38,239 nucleotides of DNA from Bacillota bacterium (lineage in GTDB: Bacteria; Bacillota; Sulfobacillia; Sulfobacillales; Sulfobacillaceae), in NCBI GenBank assembly GCA_021820485.1, contig JAKADO010000020.1, positions 1 through 38,239 of the forward strand, read 5' to 3'. Shown piece after piece: positions 1 to 8,314 of the stretch (its first letter is position 1; every line of letters starts with the position of its first letter). Position numbers and translations under genes: made by a program. Below the pieces are notes generated by a model, which was not told the origin of the DNA, searched no databases, and saw nothing but the letters and a program-made list of their open reading frames with translations.

Positions 1-93
1 GCCAAGACCAGGCGAATGGCGCATCCCAGTCTATCCGAGTTTTTGACGTCCATCCGCGTAAACGTTACCGATTTCCTGGGCCGTCCACTATGA
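1..93 (+). CDS. possible 3' end of an upstream gene (partial)
   Basis: Reading frame 1 is open from the window edge to a TGA at 91-93, giving about 30 codons with a plausible amino-acid mix and GC-rich third positions. It could be the C-terminus of a gene that begins left of the window. Frame 3 is also open, to 104, so the choice rests only on codon composition. No family can be named from so short a tail. Confidence 0.25.
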   Translation, partial: AKTRRMAHPSLSEFLTSIRVNVTDFLGRPL

Positions 94-124
94 TGAAAGA
101 ATGACGGGTCAAAGGGGGGATTGC

Positions 125-547
125 ATGGCGCATGGGGAAGCGGATGCGCGCATGGCTATTGAGGCGCAACGCCGCAGGATGAACGAGGGCGCCGTCGAGG
201 ACGTAAACCGCCGCATTTCGGATCGGTACTTCGGGGTATTCTGCTTGGCATCGGCGGGATCCTATGAAACATACAACGCCCAACAAATCCGGGAAGGGAA
301 CCTAGCATCCGACCGTTATTATCGTCAGGAGCTGAAAAAGACGCCCATCTGGAACTATACCGATCTCGAGATCGGGATGCGGGGGGATAACGAGTGCGTC
401 ATCGCTTCGCGCATCGATTTCACGCTTGACGGCGATTTGATCATGCACGCGCTGGTGACGGAAGTTTACGCTTTTGAAAATGGGGATTGGATGCTCGCGC
501 GTCAGTACATGGAGAAATATCGCCCCATCGTTGGCAGCACATACTAG
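125..547 (+). CDS. small NTF2-like/SnoaL-like domain protein
   Basis: A protein of 140 residues with an N-terminal helix rich in Ala, Arg and Glu followed by a region that alternates short strands, as in the cone-shaped NTF2/SnoaL/DUF4440 fold. The C-terminal pattern with [18 protein letters not shown] resembles the last two strands of that fold, where a Trp-containing strand follows an acidic turn. The start at 125 is chosen over an upstream ATG at 101 because AAAGGGGGG (111-119) sits 5 bases before it. The gene lies 31 bases upstream of purT on the same strand and may be co-transcribed. NTF2-like proteins range from small-molecule enzymes to ligand-binding domains. No catalytic residue can be assigned here, so the function is unknown; the fold call is from pattern only. 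Confidence 0.7.
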   Translation: MAHGEADARMAIEAQRRRMNEGAVEDVNRRISDRYFGVFCLASAGSYETYNAQQIREGNLASDRYYRQELKKTPIWNYTDLEIGMRGDNECVIASRIDFTLDGDLIMHALVTEVYAFENGDWMLARQYMEKYRPIVGSTY

Positions 548-578
548 CACTGATACTTGGAGAGACAGGAGGTCCCCC

Positions 579-1754
579 ATGGCATACTCACCCCCGGGAT
601 CGAAGGGCGCGCAGAAGATGCTGCTCTTAGGAGCAGGCGAGTTGGGCAAGGAAATCGTGATTGAGGCACAAAGGCTGGGCGTTGAAACCATTGCTGTGGA
701 TCGGTACGCGGGCGCACCTGGCATGCAGGTGGCGCATCGTTCGCACGTAATCAACATGCTGGATCCCGACGCGTTGAAGGCACTCATCCGGGACGAATCT
801 CCCGATCTGGTAGTCCCTGAGATTGAGGCGATCGCGACTCCGGCGTTGCAGGAGCTGGAGGCCGAAGGACTGCGGGTCATTCCGACCGCCCGCGCCGCGC
901 GCCTCACCATGGATCGGGAGGGCATTCGGCGATTTGCGGCAGAAGAGCTTGGCGTTCCCACTGCGGGATATCAGTTCGCCAACAACTGGGCGGAACTCGA
1001 GGACGCTGCCCGGGCGCTGGGATTTCCCGTCGTTGTGAAACCGCTGATGAGCTCGTCCGGGAAGGGGCAGAGCATTGCCCACAACCCGGGTGAGCTTCGC
1101 CAAGCATGGGATTATGCGCTGTCGGGTGGACGGGTGCAGAATACACGGGTTATTGCCGAGGAATTCATCCCGTTCGACTTTGAGATCACCCTTCTTACGG
1201 TGCGCACGGTGTCGGGCACGCTGTTTTGCCCCCCTATCGGCCACGTGCAGAAGTCCGGTGATTATGTGGAGTCGTGGCAGCCGCAATTCCTGTCGCCGCT
1301 CGTACAGGAAAAAGCGGAATCCATAGCGCGTGCGGTGACCGACGCATTGGGCGGGCTCGGAATCTTTGGTGTCGAACTCTTTGTGCAAGGAGACCAGGTC
1401 TATTTCAGCGAAGTGTCCCCACGGCCGCACGATACTGGCCTAGTCACGTTGGCATCCCAGAATCTCTCTGAGTTCGCGCTGCATGTGCGTGCGATTTTAG
1501 GGTTTCCGATCCCAGAGATCGTCATGAGCCGCCCGAGTGCCAGCCGGGCGATCAAATCGCCCATTGCCGGCCTCTATCGCATAGACGGGATTGGGGAGGC
1601 CTTGGCGGTGCCGATGACGCAGGTACGGATTTTTGGGAAGCCTGAGTCGACTTTGGGGAGGCGGCTTGGCGTGGTGCTGAGTTCTGGCGATACCGTGGAG
1701 GAGGCGAGGGATCGAGCGCAAAGGGCGCTCTCCCAGCTGTCCATCCACCCATAA
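579..1754 (+). CDS. purT: formate-dependent phosphoribosylglycinamide formyltransferase (PurT)
   Basis: PurT makes formyl-GAR from GAR, formate and ATP, the third step of purine synthesis, in the cytoplasm and without formyl-tetrahydrofolate. The 391-residue length matches the family. The N-terminus has the Rossmann-like [11 protein letters not shown] motif typical of PurT and PurK. An ATP-grasp domain follows, with [14 protein letters not shown] as the ATP-binding loop (about residues 150-165), an EEFI segment, and late acidic ligands in [21 protein letters not shown]. The ATG at 579 is preferred to an upstream in-frame ATG at 474 because AGGAGG (567-572) lies 6 bases before it and the extra residues would overlap the preceding gene. 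No other pur gene is in the window. A 10-bp hairpin just after the stop probably ends transcription. Confidence 0.95.
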   Translation: MAYSPPGSKGAQKMLLLGAGELGKEIVIEAQRLGVETIAVDRYAGAPGMQVAHRSHVINMLDPDALKALIRDESPDLVVPEIEAIATPALQELEAEGLRVIPTARAARLTMDREGIRRFAAEELGVPTAGYQFANNWAELEDAARALGFPVVVKPLMSSSGKGQSIAHNPGELRQAWDYALSGGRVQNTRVIAEEFIPFDFEITLLTVRTVSGTLFCPPIGHVQKSGDYVESWQPQFLSPLVQEKAESIARAVTDALGGLGIFGVELFVQGDQVYFSEVSPRPHDTGLVTLASQNLSEFALHVRAILGFPIPEIVMSRPSASRAIKSPIAGLYRIDGIGEALAVPMTQVRIFGKPESTLGRRLGVVLSSGDTVEEARDRAQRALSQLSIHP

Positions 1755-1761
1755 CGCCGAG

Positions 1762-1785
1762 AAGGGGCGCCCTGCGGCGCCCCTT
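1762..1785. terminator. hairpin between convergent purT and the propeller gene
   Basis: A perfect 10-bp stem, AAGGGGCGCC (1762-1771) with GGCGCCCCTT (1776-1785), closes on the tetraloop CTGC. It sits 7 bases after the purT stop and 19 bases before the stop of the convergent gene. Neither side has a long T run, so it may slow RNA polymerase from both directions rather than act as a textbook intrinsic terminator. Confidence 0.7.
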
Positions 1786-1804
1786 CCCTCTGGCCTAAAT
1801 CGAC

Positions 1805-4800
1805 TTAGTGGACACGGACGTGCGGAATGCGCGCCTCTTGGGCAGCCGCATTCATTGTTGTGATGTCCTCTGCGAAGAGGCTGTCCAGTTTGGCCAACTG
1901 TTCTTCGGCTGCCATCTTCAAGCTCTGAAAGGCGTCTTTCACCTGAGCCGTCGGGGCGTAATCCCCGGACTCCGCCACTTGAGCCAAATAGGCAATTTTG
2001 GCATTTAGTTTTGGCGGGTATTGCAAATCGTCATCGCGTCCCGTGGCTTGGGTTTGAACCAGCTCGGCCTCCACGTTCTCGAGGGCGGTAAGGATGGCAT
2101 CCGCCTGGGGAATGAGCGCAGACTGACTGCCCGCATGCTCCTTTAGCACACCAAGGTCCACCTTGGCGCGTCGAATCCGGTTGATGCCGTCGTTGACGCG
2201 GGAGAGTTCATCCCGGACATGGCACATGAAATCGAATTGGGCCTTCAGGTCCTCATCGCTCGCCTCTGCCCGCGGATCGCGGAGAACCGTGATGGGCTGG
2301 GTCAACTCGCCGGCAGCTGTTATCAAGACGGCTTGATACGTGCCCGACGGGGCCAATGGTGCCACGTTGTCCGATCGACTGTCGGTGTCGCCTTCAAGCT
2401 TGATGGATTTGGGGTAGTGGAGATCCCAAACGATTCGGTGGCTGCCTCGGGTGGTCTTCAGCTTCGGCTCCGAAGCATCCGGTTCGTCAGAGCGGTAGCG
2501 GCGGACCGTACCTCCTTCCGAATCGCGGATTTCCAGCGTTACCGGCTCCGTCTGATCTTCGTCGAATCCGTAATGAATCACTACACCGTATGGCGGGTTT
2601 TGCCCGGCATCCAGAAAGCGCGGAGATTCACCCGGCTCGGGCCGCTCCGCCACGTAGTAGGATGACCCGGTTGGCCACTCCATTACAGGCACTGGAAAGC
2701 GGTCTGTTTCCTGGGCAAGCCAAATTCCGCCACCCGGTGCCGTACGCAGTACTGGAGAGGGACGGAATAGGCGGACAGGGCTTGAGTTCCCGTCAATCAA
2801 CTGGCGCAACGGATCAATCTGGTCCAATACCCAGAAGGCGCGCCCATGGGTGGCGGCCACCAAATCGTCGCGATGCACCTTCAGGTCATGAATCGGCACG
2901 ACCGGGAGGTTCAGCTGCAGGGAAGTCCAGTGGTCACCGCCGTTGAACGAGACAAAAAGGCCGCGCTCGGTGCCAACGAACAAAAGCCGCGGATCCTTGA
3001 TGTCTTCGCGAATGACTCGCGTATAGGCGTCATGTGGGATGCCCTCGACAATTCGTTCCCATGACTTTCCGAAGTCTCGCGTGCGCCACAGGGATGGACG
3101 GGTATCGTCCAATTTATAACGGGTGGCGGCGATATAGGCGGTGCCCGCGTCAAACCGTGAAGGCTCGATGATGCTGATAAGGCTCCACTCCGGCAAATCT
3201 GGCGGGGTTACCGCTTCCCAATGCGCGCCGTTGTCCCGGGACAGGTGGACCAGCCCGTCATCGCTTCCTACCCAGAGGATGCCCGGCTCAACGGGAGATT
3301 CTGCGACAGCGAAGATGGTTCCATACACTTCGACACCCGTATGGTCCTTAGTGATGGGACCTCCGGACGGTCCCATGGTGGTCGGATCGTGCCGCGAGAG
3401 GTCGGGACTAATCATTTCCCAGCTGCGGCCCTCGTTGGTGCTTCGGAAGAGGCGGTTTCCCGCCACATAGAGACAATTCGGGTTGTGCGGAGAGAGCACA
3501 ATCGGGGAGGTCCATTGGAATCGGAAGGTGTAGTCCTCCGAGGCCATCCCGGCCGTCTTTTCAGGCCATGGGGAAATGTCCCGCTGTTCCCGGCTGCGGT
3601 GGTCATAGCGGGTGATGCGGCCACCTTCGCCACCGCCGGAGCTCCCCGCGTAAACGATGTTGGCGTCGTCGGGACGCACAGCGATGTAGCCGCTCTCCGC
3701 TCCCCCGATGTCATACCAGTCCCGTTCGGAAATGGCGGCATGGCGGGTTCGACTCGGAACCGAAATGGTGGTGTTGTCTTGTTGCGCGCCATAGAGGCGG
3801 TAGGGCAACTGATGGTCAACCTCGACGTGATAGAACTCTGCCGTTGGCTGATTGTAGATGCTGGACCAACTGTGGCCGCCATCGAAACTGACCGCGGCCC
3901 CGCCATCGGCGCCATGAATTTGGCGACTGGGGTTCTTGGGGTCGATCCAGAGGTCGTGGTGGTCGCCATGCGGTGTCGCCACCTTGGTGAAGTGGCGGCC
4001 GCCATCATGTGAGCGCCAGAAATCCATGGCCAGCACGTTGACGGTCTCCGGATCCACGGGGTCGGCAAAGACGTGGGTATAATACCATGGACGTGTTCGC
4101 GGACCGCTTTCGCCGTTGACTAGGGCCCATGTTTCACCGTAGTCGTCAGAACGGTACAATCCGCCCTTTTCCGCCTCAATCATGGCATAGATGCGACTCG
4201 GACGGGCGGGCGAGATGCTGACGCCGACCCGTCCCCAAAGGCCCTCAGGAAGGCCTGGGAAATGGGTAATCTCTTCCCAAGTGTCACCCCCGTCCTGCGA
4301 ACGGAACAGGCCGGAGCCCGGACCGCCGGAGGTCATGCTCCACGGGCCGCGGCGAGCTTGCCACAAAGCGGCATAGAGAATGCGTGGGTTTTGCGGGTCC
4401 ATGGAGAGATCGATTGCGCCAGTGTCTTCATTTCGATACAGAATGCGCTCGAAGGTTCTTCCGCCATCCAGCGAACGGAAGACGCCGCGCTCTGGATTGG
4501 GGCCAAAGGCATGGCCTAGGGCCGCCACGTATATGCGATTGGCATCTTGGGGATGAACGCGAATGCGAGCAATGTGCCGCGTTTCGGCGAGCCCCAGGGA
4601 TTGCCAATGACGTCCGCCATCTGTGCTTTTATAGACGCCGTCCCCGAATGAGACATTGCCACGAATGCAGCATTCGCCCATCCCGACGTAAATGACCTGG
4701 GGATCGCTGGGGGCGATCTGAATGGCTCCCACTGAGGCGGTCTTGAATTGGCCGTCCGAAATGTTCTCCCAGGTGATTCCACCGTTGACCGTTTTCCAAA

Positions 4801-4942
4801 CGCCGCCTCCGGTGCTGCCCATGTAGAAGGTCATGGACTCCGTTGGATGGCCGGCTATCGCGACGGAGCGTCCGCCGCGGTGCGGGCCAGCCGATCGCCA
4901 ACGCAGCGCCGTCAGTTCTGGTTTGGGTTGATGTTGAGACAT
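1805..4942 (-). CDS. Asp-box (BNR) beta-propeller protein, VPS10/sortilin-like, no signal peptide
   Basis: A protein of 1045 residues with at least eleven Asp-box motifs of the form S/T-x-D/N-x-G-x-x-W/F, for example STDGGRHW, SLDGGRTF, SQDGGDTW, SFDGGHSW and SRDNGAHW, spread over roughly residues 50-700. This indicates one large or two smaller beta-propellers of the kind annotated as sortilin-like or BNR-repeat 'glycosyl hydrolase'. Residues of about 780-890 look like a beta-sandwich (GTYQAVLITAAG), and the last 150 are helical and charged. The N-terminus (MSQHQPKPELTALRW) has neither a hydrophobic core nor a lipobox, so the protein appears cytoplasmic, unlike most relatives. GGGGGG lies about 7 bases before the ATG. 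No sialidase-type catalytic Arg triad can be identified, so an enzymatic role is unproven. It stands alone between two terminators. Confidence 0.8.
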   Translation of the reverse strand: MSQHQPKPELTALRWRSAGPHRGGRSVAIAGHPTESMTFYMGSTGGGVWKTVNGGITWENISDGQFKTASVGAIQIAPSDPQVIYVGMGECCIRGNVSFGDGVYKSTDGGRHWQSLGLAETRHIARIRVHPQDANRIYVAALGHAFGPNPERGVFRSLDGGRTFERILYRNEDTGAIDLSMDPQNPRILYAALWQARRGPWSMTSGGPGSGLFRSQDGGDTWEEITHFPGLPEGLWGRVGVSISPARPSRIYAMIEAEKGGLYRSDDYGETWALVNGESGPRTRPWYYTHVFADPVDPETVNVLAMDFWRSHDGGRHFTKVATPHGDHHDLWIDPKNPSRQIHGADGGAAVSFDGGHSWSSIYNQPTAEFYHVEVDHQLPYRLYGAQQDNTTISVPSRTRHAAISERDWYDIGGAESGYIAVRPDDANIVYAGSSGGGEGGRITRYDHRSREQRDISPWPEKTAGMASEDYTFRFQWTSPIVLSPHNPNCLYVAGNRLFRSTNEGRSWEMISPDLSRHDPTTMGPSGGPITKDHTGVEVYGTIFAVAESPVEPGILWVGSDDGLVHLSRDNGAHWEAVTPPDLPEWSLISIIEPSRFDAGTAYIAATRYKLDDTRPSLWRTRDFGKSWERIVEGIPHDAYTRVIREDIKDPRLLFVGTERGLFVSFNGGDHWTSLQLNLPVVPIHDLKVHRDDLVAATHGRAFWVLDQIDPLRQLIDGNSSPVRLFRPSPVLRTAPGGGIWLAQETDRFPVPVMEWPTGSSYYVAERPEPGESPRFLDAGQNPPYGVVIHYGFDEDQTEPVTLEIRDSEGGTVRRYRSDEPDASEPKLKTTRGSHRIVWDLHYPKSIKLEGDTDSRSDNVAPLAPSGTYQAVLITAAGELTQPITVLRDPRAEASDEDLKAQFDFMCHVRDELSRVNDGINRIRRAKVDLGVLKEHAGSQSALIPQADAILTALENVEAELVQTQATGRDDDLQYPPKLNAKIAYLAQVAESGDYAPTAQVKDAFQSLKMAAEEQLAKLDSLFAEDITTMNAAAQEARIPHVRVH

Positions 4943-5277
4943 GTTGCACCCCCCGTGAAAATACCAAATCTCAGTTATTCCTTCGCGAGGGATTGGACGA
5001 AATCCTTTGTCGATTACTGGGGATTATGGATATATTCCGACTTGCACGGGACTTCGATGCAGCATGGCGCGCGGGCTTATCGTGAATGAGGGGTCTTCCG
5101 CATCCATGGGGTGTGCGTCAATTGGAGCAAGATGCCTTCCGGAGTCGGCGGATGGATCATCGCCTGGTGCCGGGTAGGGGCCATGACGGCGAGGGGCTTA
5201 GGCCACTATAGGAAAATAGGCGATCCGGGTTCGCGGATCGCCCTAAGGAGCCGATTCCGTAGACAAAAACGCCGATG
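4943..5277. other. intergenic gap, no gene seen
   Basis: Between the propeller gene and deoC there are 335 bases. I see the deoC terminator (5210-5242) and nothing else convincing: no ORF with a ribosome site, and no tRNA-like fold. The stretch should hold the promoter of the propeller gene, but I found no well-spaced -35/-10 pair on the minus strand. Confidence 0.6.
5210..5242 (-). terminator. intrinsic terminator of deoC
   Basis: Read on the minus strand, a 9-bp stem GGCGATCCG / CGGATCGCC (5219-5227 with 5234-5242) with a 6-base loop is followed by TATTTTCC. It lies 36 bases after the deoC stop and ends that transcription unit before the propeller gene. Confidence 0.75.
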
Positions 5278-5943
5278 CTAGCCGGGGTGCGCCCCTTCCA
5301 GCACGGCACCAGTTTTGGAGAGGCCAATGCGTGAAGCGCCGGCTTCAATCATGGCGATGGCGTCTCCGTACGTTCCGATGCCCCCTGACGCCTTGACCCC
5401 GAAAGATGGGCCTACGGTCTCGCGCATCAGGCGCACCGCCTCCACCGTGGCTCCACCGAAGCCAAAGCCGGTGGATGTTTTGACGGTATGCGCCCCGGCG
5501 TCAATTGCAAGCTGGGAGCCATGACGAATTTGCTCCGGCGTGAGTCGCGCGGTCTCCAAGATCACTTTGACTGGTATGGATCCGGCGACGTCGACCACCC
5601 GACGTATGTCCTCTGAGACCGCATCCAAGTCACCTGAAAGATAGCGCCCAAGATTCCAGACGACATCAATTTCATCGGCGCCAGCCTCACTTGCGAGGCG
5701 CGTTTCAGCCACTTTGGCTTCAGTCAGCATTTGCCCCAAAGGAAAGCCAATGGTGGCGGCAATGGCGAGTGAAGTGTGGGCTCCCCGGATGCGGGCGGCT
5801 TCCGGAACATAGCCGCTGTTTACGCAGACGGCGTACACATCCCATGCGAGGGCCTCCTCCACCAGTTTTCGGATATCGCCGACGGTCGCGTCCGGCTTCA
5901 ATAACGTATGGTCCAGGTATCGAGCAAGTTCAGTCCGAGTCAA
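5278..5943 (-). CDS. deoC: deoxyribose-phosphate aldolase
   Basis: DeoC splits 2-deoxyribose-5-phosphate into acetaldehyde and glyceraldehyde-3-phosphate, the last step of deoxynucleoside salvage, in the cytoplasm. The 221-residue TIM barrel is of usual length. Expected residues are present: Asp93 in EIDVVWNLG, the Schiff-base Lys155 in HTVKTSTGFG and the proton-relay Lys184 in FGVKASGGI. The start is a TTG at 5943-5941; AGGAGGT (5957-5951) lies 7 bases before it, and no in-frame ATG is nearby. No deoD or pdp gene is adjacent. The gene is divergent from the aminotransferase at 6051. Confidence 0.96.
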   Translation of the reverse strand: MTRTELARYLDHTLLKPDATVGDIRKLVEEALAWDVYAVCVNSGYVPEAARIRGAHTSLAIAATIGFPLGQMLTEAKVAETRLASEAGADEIDVVWNLGRYLSGDLDAVSEDIRRVVDVAGSIPVKVILETARLTPEQIRHGSQLAIDAGAHTVKTSTGFGFGGATVEAVRLMRETVGPSFGVKASGGIGTYGDAIAMIEAGASRIGLSKTGAVLEGAHPG

Positions 5944-5963
5944 TGGCGTGACCTCCTGTCGGT

Positions 5964-5969
5964 ATTATA
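5964..5969 (-). promoter_or_regulatory. candidate -10 element for deoC
   Basis: The minus strand reads TATAAT inside the palindrome GGTATAATACC. The position 17 bases upstream does not resemble TTGACA. A start about 7 bases downstream would fall at the Shine-Dalgarno sequence itself, giving an almost absent leader. This makes the call tentative. Confidence 0.35.
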
Positions 5970-6007
5970 CCGGCTAATTGAAGCTTTCCGCGCGATGGGC
6001 GATGACA

Positions 6008-6016
6008 TGATAAAAT
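6008..6016 (+). promoter_or_regulatory. candidate extended -10 promoter for the aminotransferase gene
   Basis: TGATAAAAT fits the extended -10 form TGnTAtaAT with one mismatch. It lies 34 bases before the ATG at 6051, upstream of the AAGGAGGG ribosome site (6037-6044). There is no good -35 hexamer, as is common for extended -10 promoters. Confidence 0.4.
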
Positions 6017-6050
6017 AGGTCCATTGATTGCGTGACAAGGAGGGTTATGG

Positions 6051-7226
6051 ATGGCGAGACTGCATGTGCCCGATCGCCTTCTGCTAGGCCCGGGCCCATC
6101 GCCCGTGCCAGACCAGGTCCGGGAGGCCATGGCGAAACCTATTCTCGGTCATATGGACCCGGCATTTTTAGCGATTGTTGATGACGTTCAGGAGAAGCTG
6201 CGCCTCGTCTTCGGCACTCAAAACCGGCTCACCTTCCCGGTGTCCGGCACGGGCAGTGCCGGGATGGAGATGAGCCTGGTGAACTTCGTAGAACCAGGCG
6301 ACACCGTGGTTGTTGTACAACAGGGGATTTTCGGGCAGCGCCTGGCGGATGCGGCGCAGCGCTTGGGCGCGCACGTTGCCGTGATTTCTGTCCCGTTTGG
6401 GGAGATTTGTACCACGGCGCAATTGGAAGAGGTTCTCGACCAGCATCCGGATACCCGATTGGTGGCGGTCGTCAAAGCGGAAACCTCCACCGGCGTCTTG
6501 CAACCCCTCGAAGGATGGTCGGACGCGATCCATCGCCGAGGGGCTCTTTTATTGGTCGACACGGTGACGGCTCTGGGAGGGATGCCGGTCGACGTGGACA
6601 ATCAAGGGTTCGACGTGGTTTTTTCCGGGACTCAAAAGTGCTTGGCAGCTCCGCCTGGCCTCGCCCCCATGACCGTCAACGAACGGGCGCTGGCGCGACT
6701 TCAGGAACGTCGGGAGCCGGTTTCCAGCTGGTATTTTGATTTGCCGGCGATTGCCCAGTATCTTGGGAAAAGCCGCGCCTATCATCACACGGCGCCGATT
6801 AGCATGATGTATGCCTTGGATCGGGCCTTGTCGCTGATTGTGGAGGAGGGGCTCGACGCAGTCTGGGACCGCCACCGTCGGGTGGCGGAGAGCCTGTGGG
6901 CGGGCTTGGAGGCCATGGGGCTTCAACTGATGGTGCCCCGTGCCCATCGGTTGTCTACCGTGACGACGGTGCGCATCCCCGACGGAGTGGATGACCGACG
7001 AGTGCGGCAGCGGCTCCTGGAGGAGCATCAGATTGAGATTGCTGGCGGGCTCGGCCCGTGGGCCGGCAAAATCTGGCGGATTGGCGTGATGGGACACGGA
7101 GCCCGCTTATCGAATATGATGACATTATTGGTTTCGCTCCGGACGGTCTTGGACGCGGAAGGCTGTCATTTGCCTTCCGGGTTGAGTGCGCTGGAAGACA
7201 CATATCGGAAAGTAGGGCAGGAATAG
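6051..7226 (+). CDS. class V aminotransferase, alanine/serine-glyoxylate type
   Basis: A PLP enzyme of 391 residues in the AGXT/PucG group, which moves amino groups from Ala, Ser or a ureide to glyoxylate or a similar keto acid. The N-terminal LLLGPGPSPVP is the family signature. FPVSGTGSAGME is the PLP phosphate-binding loop, LLVDTVTALGG holds the cofactor-stacking Asp, and Lys196 in SGTQKCLAAPPG is the internal aldimine Lys. The ATG at 6051 follows AAGGAGGG by 6 bases. The next gene starts 5 bases after its stop, suggesting coupling. Nothing beside it (no ure, glycine cleavage or serA gene) fixes the substrate, so serine-glyoxylate, alanine-glyoxylate and ureidoglycine-glyoxylate activity remain open. 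Confidence 0.9.
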   Translation: MARLHVPDRLLLGPGPSPVPDQVREAMAKPILGHMDPAFLAIVDDVQEKLRLVFGTQNRLTFPVSGTGSAGMEMSLVNFVEPGDTVVVVQQGIFGQRLADAAQRLGAHVAVISVPFGEICTTAQLEEVLDQHPDTRLVAVVKAETSTGVLQPLEGWSDAIHRRGALLLVDTVTALGGMPVDVDNQGFDVVFSGTQKCLAAPPGLAPMTVNERALARLQERREPVSSWYFDLPAIAQYLGKSRAYHHTAPISMMYALDRALSLIVEEGLDAVWDRHRRVAESLWAGLEAMGLQLMVPRAHRLSTVTTVRIPDGVDDRRVRQRLLEEHQIEIAGGLGPWAGKIWRIGVMGHGARLSNMMTLLVSLRTVLDAEGCHLPSGLSALEDTYRKVGQE

Positions 7227-7231
7227 CGCTT

Positions 7232-8287
7232 ATGGCACGATGGCTAGTGATTCTGGCGGGCGGCCGAGGCGAACGGTTTTGGCCGTTGTCTCGCGTGATG
7301 CATCCAAAACAGTTCCTCACCTTGATTGGCGATCGCAGTATGTTGGAATCGACCCGCGATCGCGTGGCTCCGTTGATTGACGACGCCCATACCTATGTGG
7401 TGACCGGCGTCGATTACGTGGAGAAGGTGTCCAAGAACCTTCCCGCGGTGCCGCATCATCAGATTTTGGGCGAACCCCGCGGCTGCAATACCGCGCCCTC
7501 GATCGCGTGGGCGGCGGCCTCCATTTATCGTCAAGATCCGGATGCCGTGCTTTTGGTATTGCCATCCGATCACGTCATTCAAAAGGCCGATCAATTTTTG
7601 AAGCTGGCTGACCGGGCCATGGCACTGGCCGAAGCCCATGGCGGCTTTTATACCTTTGGCATCATTCCCACCCATCCTGAAACCGGATATGGCTATATTG
7701 AGCGTGCCGGGGAGGCGTTTGGGGATTCGGGCGTCCTGAAGGTGGCGCGTTTTGTAGAAAAACCGCCGCGGGACGTCGCTGAAGAAATGGTGGCCAGCGG
7801 ACGCTACTTCTGGAACTCGGGAATGTTTGTCTTTCGAGTCACAGAATTTTTGGCGTCGGTGCGCGAATTCATCCCCACGTTGGCGGACGGCGTCGAGTCT
7901 TTGATGGAAAGTCCACATAGAGCGGAGACTATCTTTGATGAGCTCCCGGCGATCTCCGTGGACCATGGAATTATGGAGAAGGCGCGAGCGGTATACGTTC
8001 TGCCGGCAGACATCGGGTGGGATGACGTCGGCACCTTTGCTTCGCTTGGCCGCCTGTTGCCGCGGGATGGCGAAGCCAACGCCGCCCATGGCTATGCCAT
8101 CTTTGTCGAATCCAAAAACGTGACCGCCATCAGCGATGGTCCGCTGGTGTCATTCATCGGCGTCCAAGATCTCTACGTGGTGGCGACCCATGACGCGGTG
8201 CTGATTCTCTCCCCGGATCGGAGCCAGGACGTTCGCAAAGTGGTTCAGGCGTTGAAGGAAGGCGGCAGCCACGAGCATTTGTTATGA
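7232..8287 (+). CDS. manC: mannose-1-phosphate guanylyltransferase
   Basis: Makes GDP-mannose from mannose-1-phosphate and GTP for surface polysaccharide or glycan synthesis. The 351 residues carry the nucleotidyltransferase signature LAGGRGERFWPLSR at residues 8-21 followed by HPKQF, the hallmark of this branch. They also carry the sugar-binding segments ETGYGYIE, FVEKP and WNSGMFVF. It lacks the C-terminal phosphomannose isomerase cupin of the bifunctional ManC/AlgA type, so it is the short monofunctional form. The start at 7232 lies 5 bases after the preceding stop with a weak GGCAGGAA site. An upstream in-frame ATG at 7058 would lie inside the aminotransferase gene and was rejected. galU follows by 27 bases. 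Confidence 0.93.
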   Translation: MARWLVILAGGRGERFWPLSRVMHPKQFLTLIGDRSMLESTRDRVAPLIDDAHTYVVTGVDYVEKVSKNLPAVPHHQILGEPRGCNTAPSIAWAAASIYRQDPDAVLLVLPSDHVIQKADQFLKLADRAMALAEAHGGFYTFGIIPTHPETGYGYIERAGEAFGDSGVLKVARFVEKPPRDVAEEMVASGRYFWNSGMFVFRVTEFLASVREFIPTLADGVESLMESPHRAETIFDELPAISVDHGIMEKARAVYVLPADIGWDDVGTFASLGRLLPRDGEANAAHGYAIFVESKNVTAISDGPLVSFIGVQDLYVVATHDAVLILSPDRSQDVRKVVQALKEGGSHEHLL

Positions 8288-8314
8288 GACGCCATAATGT
8301 AGAGGAGGGCGAGC

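Noticed and set aside
43-94. TTGACG and TATGAT as a promoter for the NTF2-like gene
   Set aside because: The two elements are 40 bases apart. The only -35-like sequence at a workable distance, TTACCG, matches just three of six positions.
3221-4012. Open frame of 263 codons on the plus strand within the propeller gene
   Set aside because: The minus-strand frame contains repeated Asp-box motifs; this one has none and lacks a ribosome site.
5219-5242. GGGTTCG-like string suggesting a tRNA T-arm
   Set aside because: There are no matching acceptor, D or anticodon stems around it. The sequence is explained by the deoC terminator.
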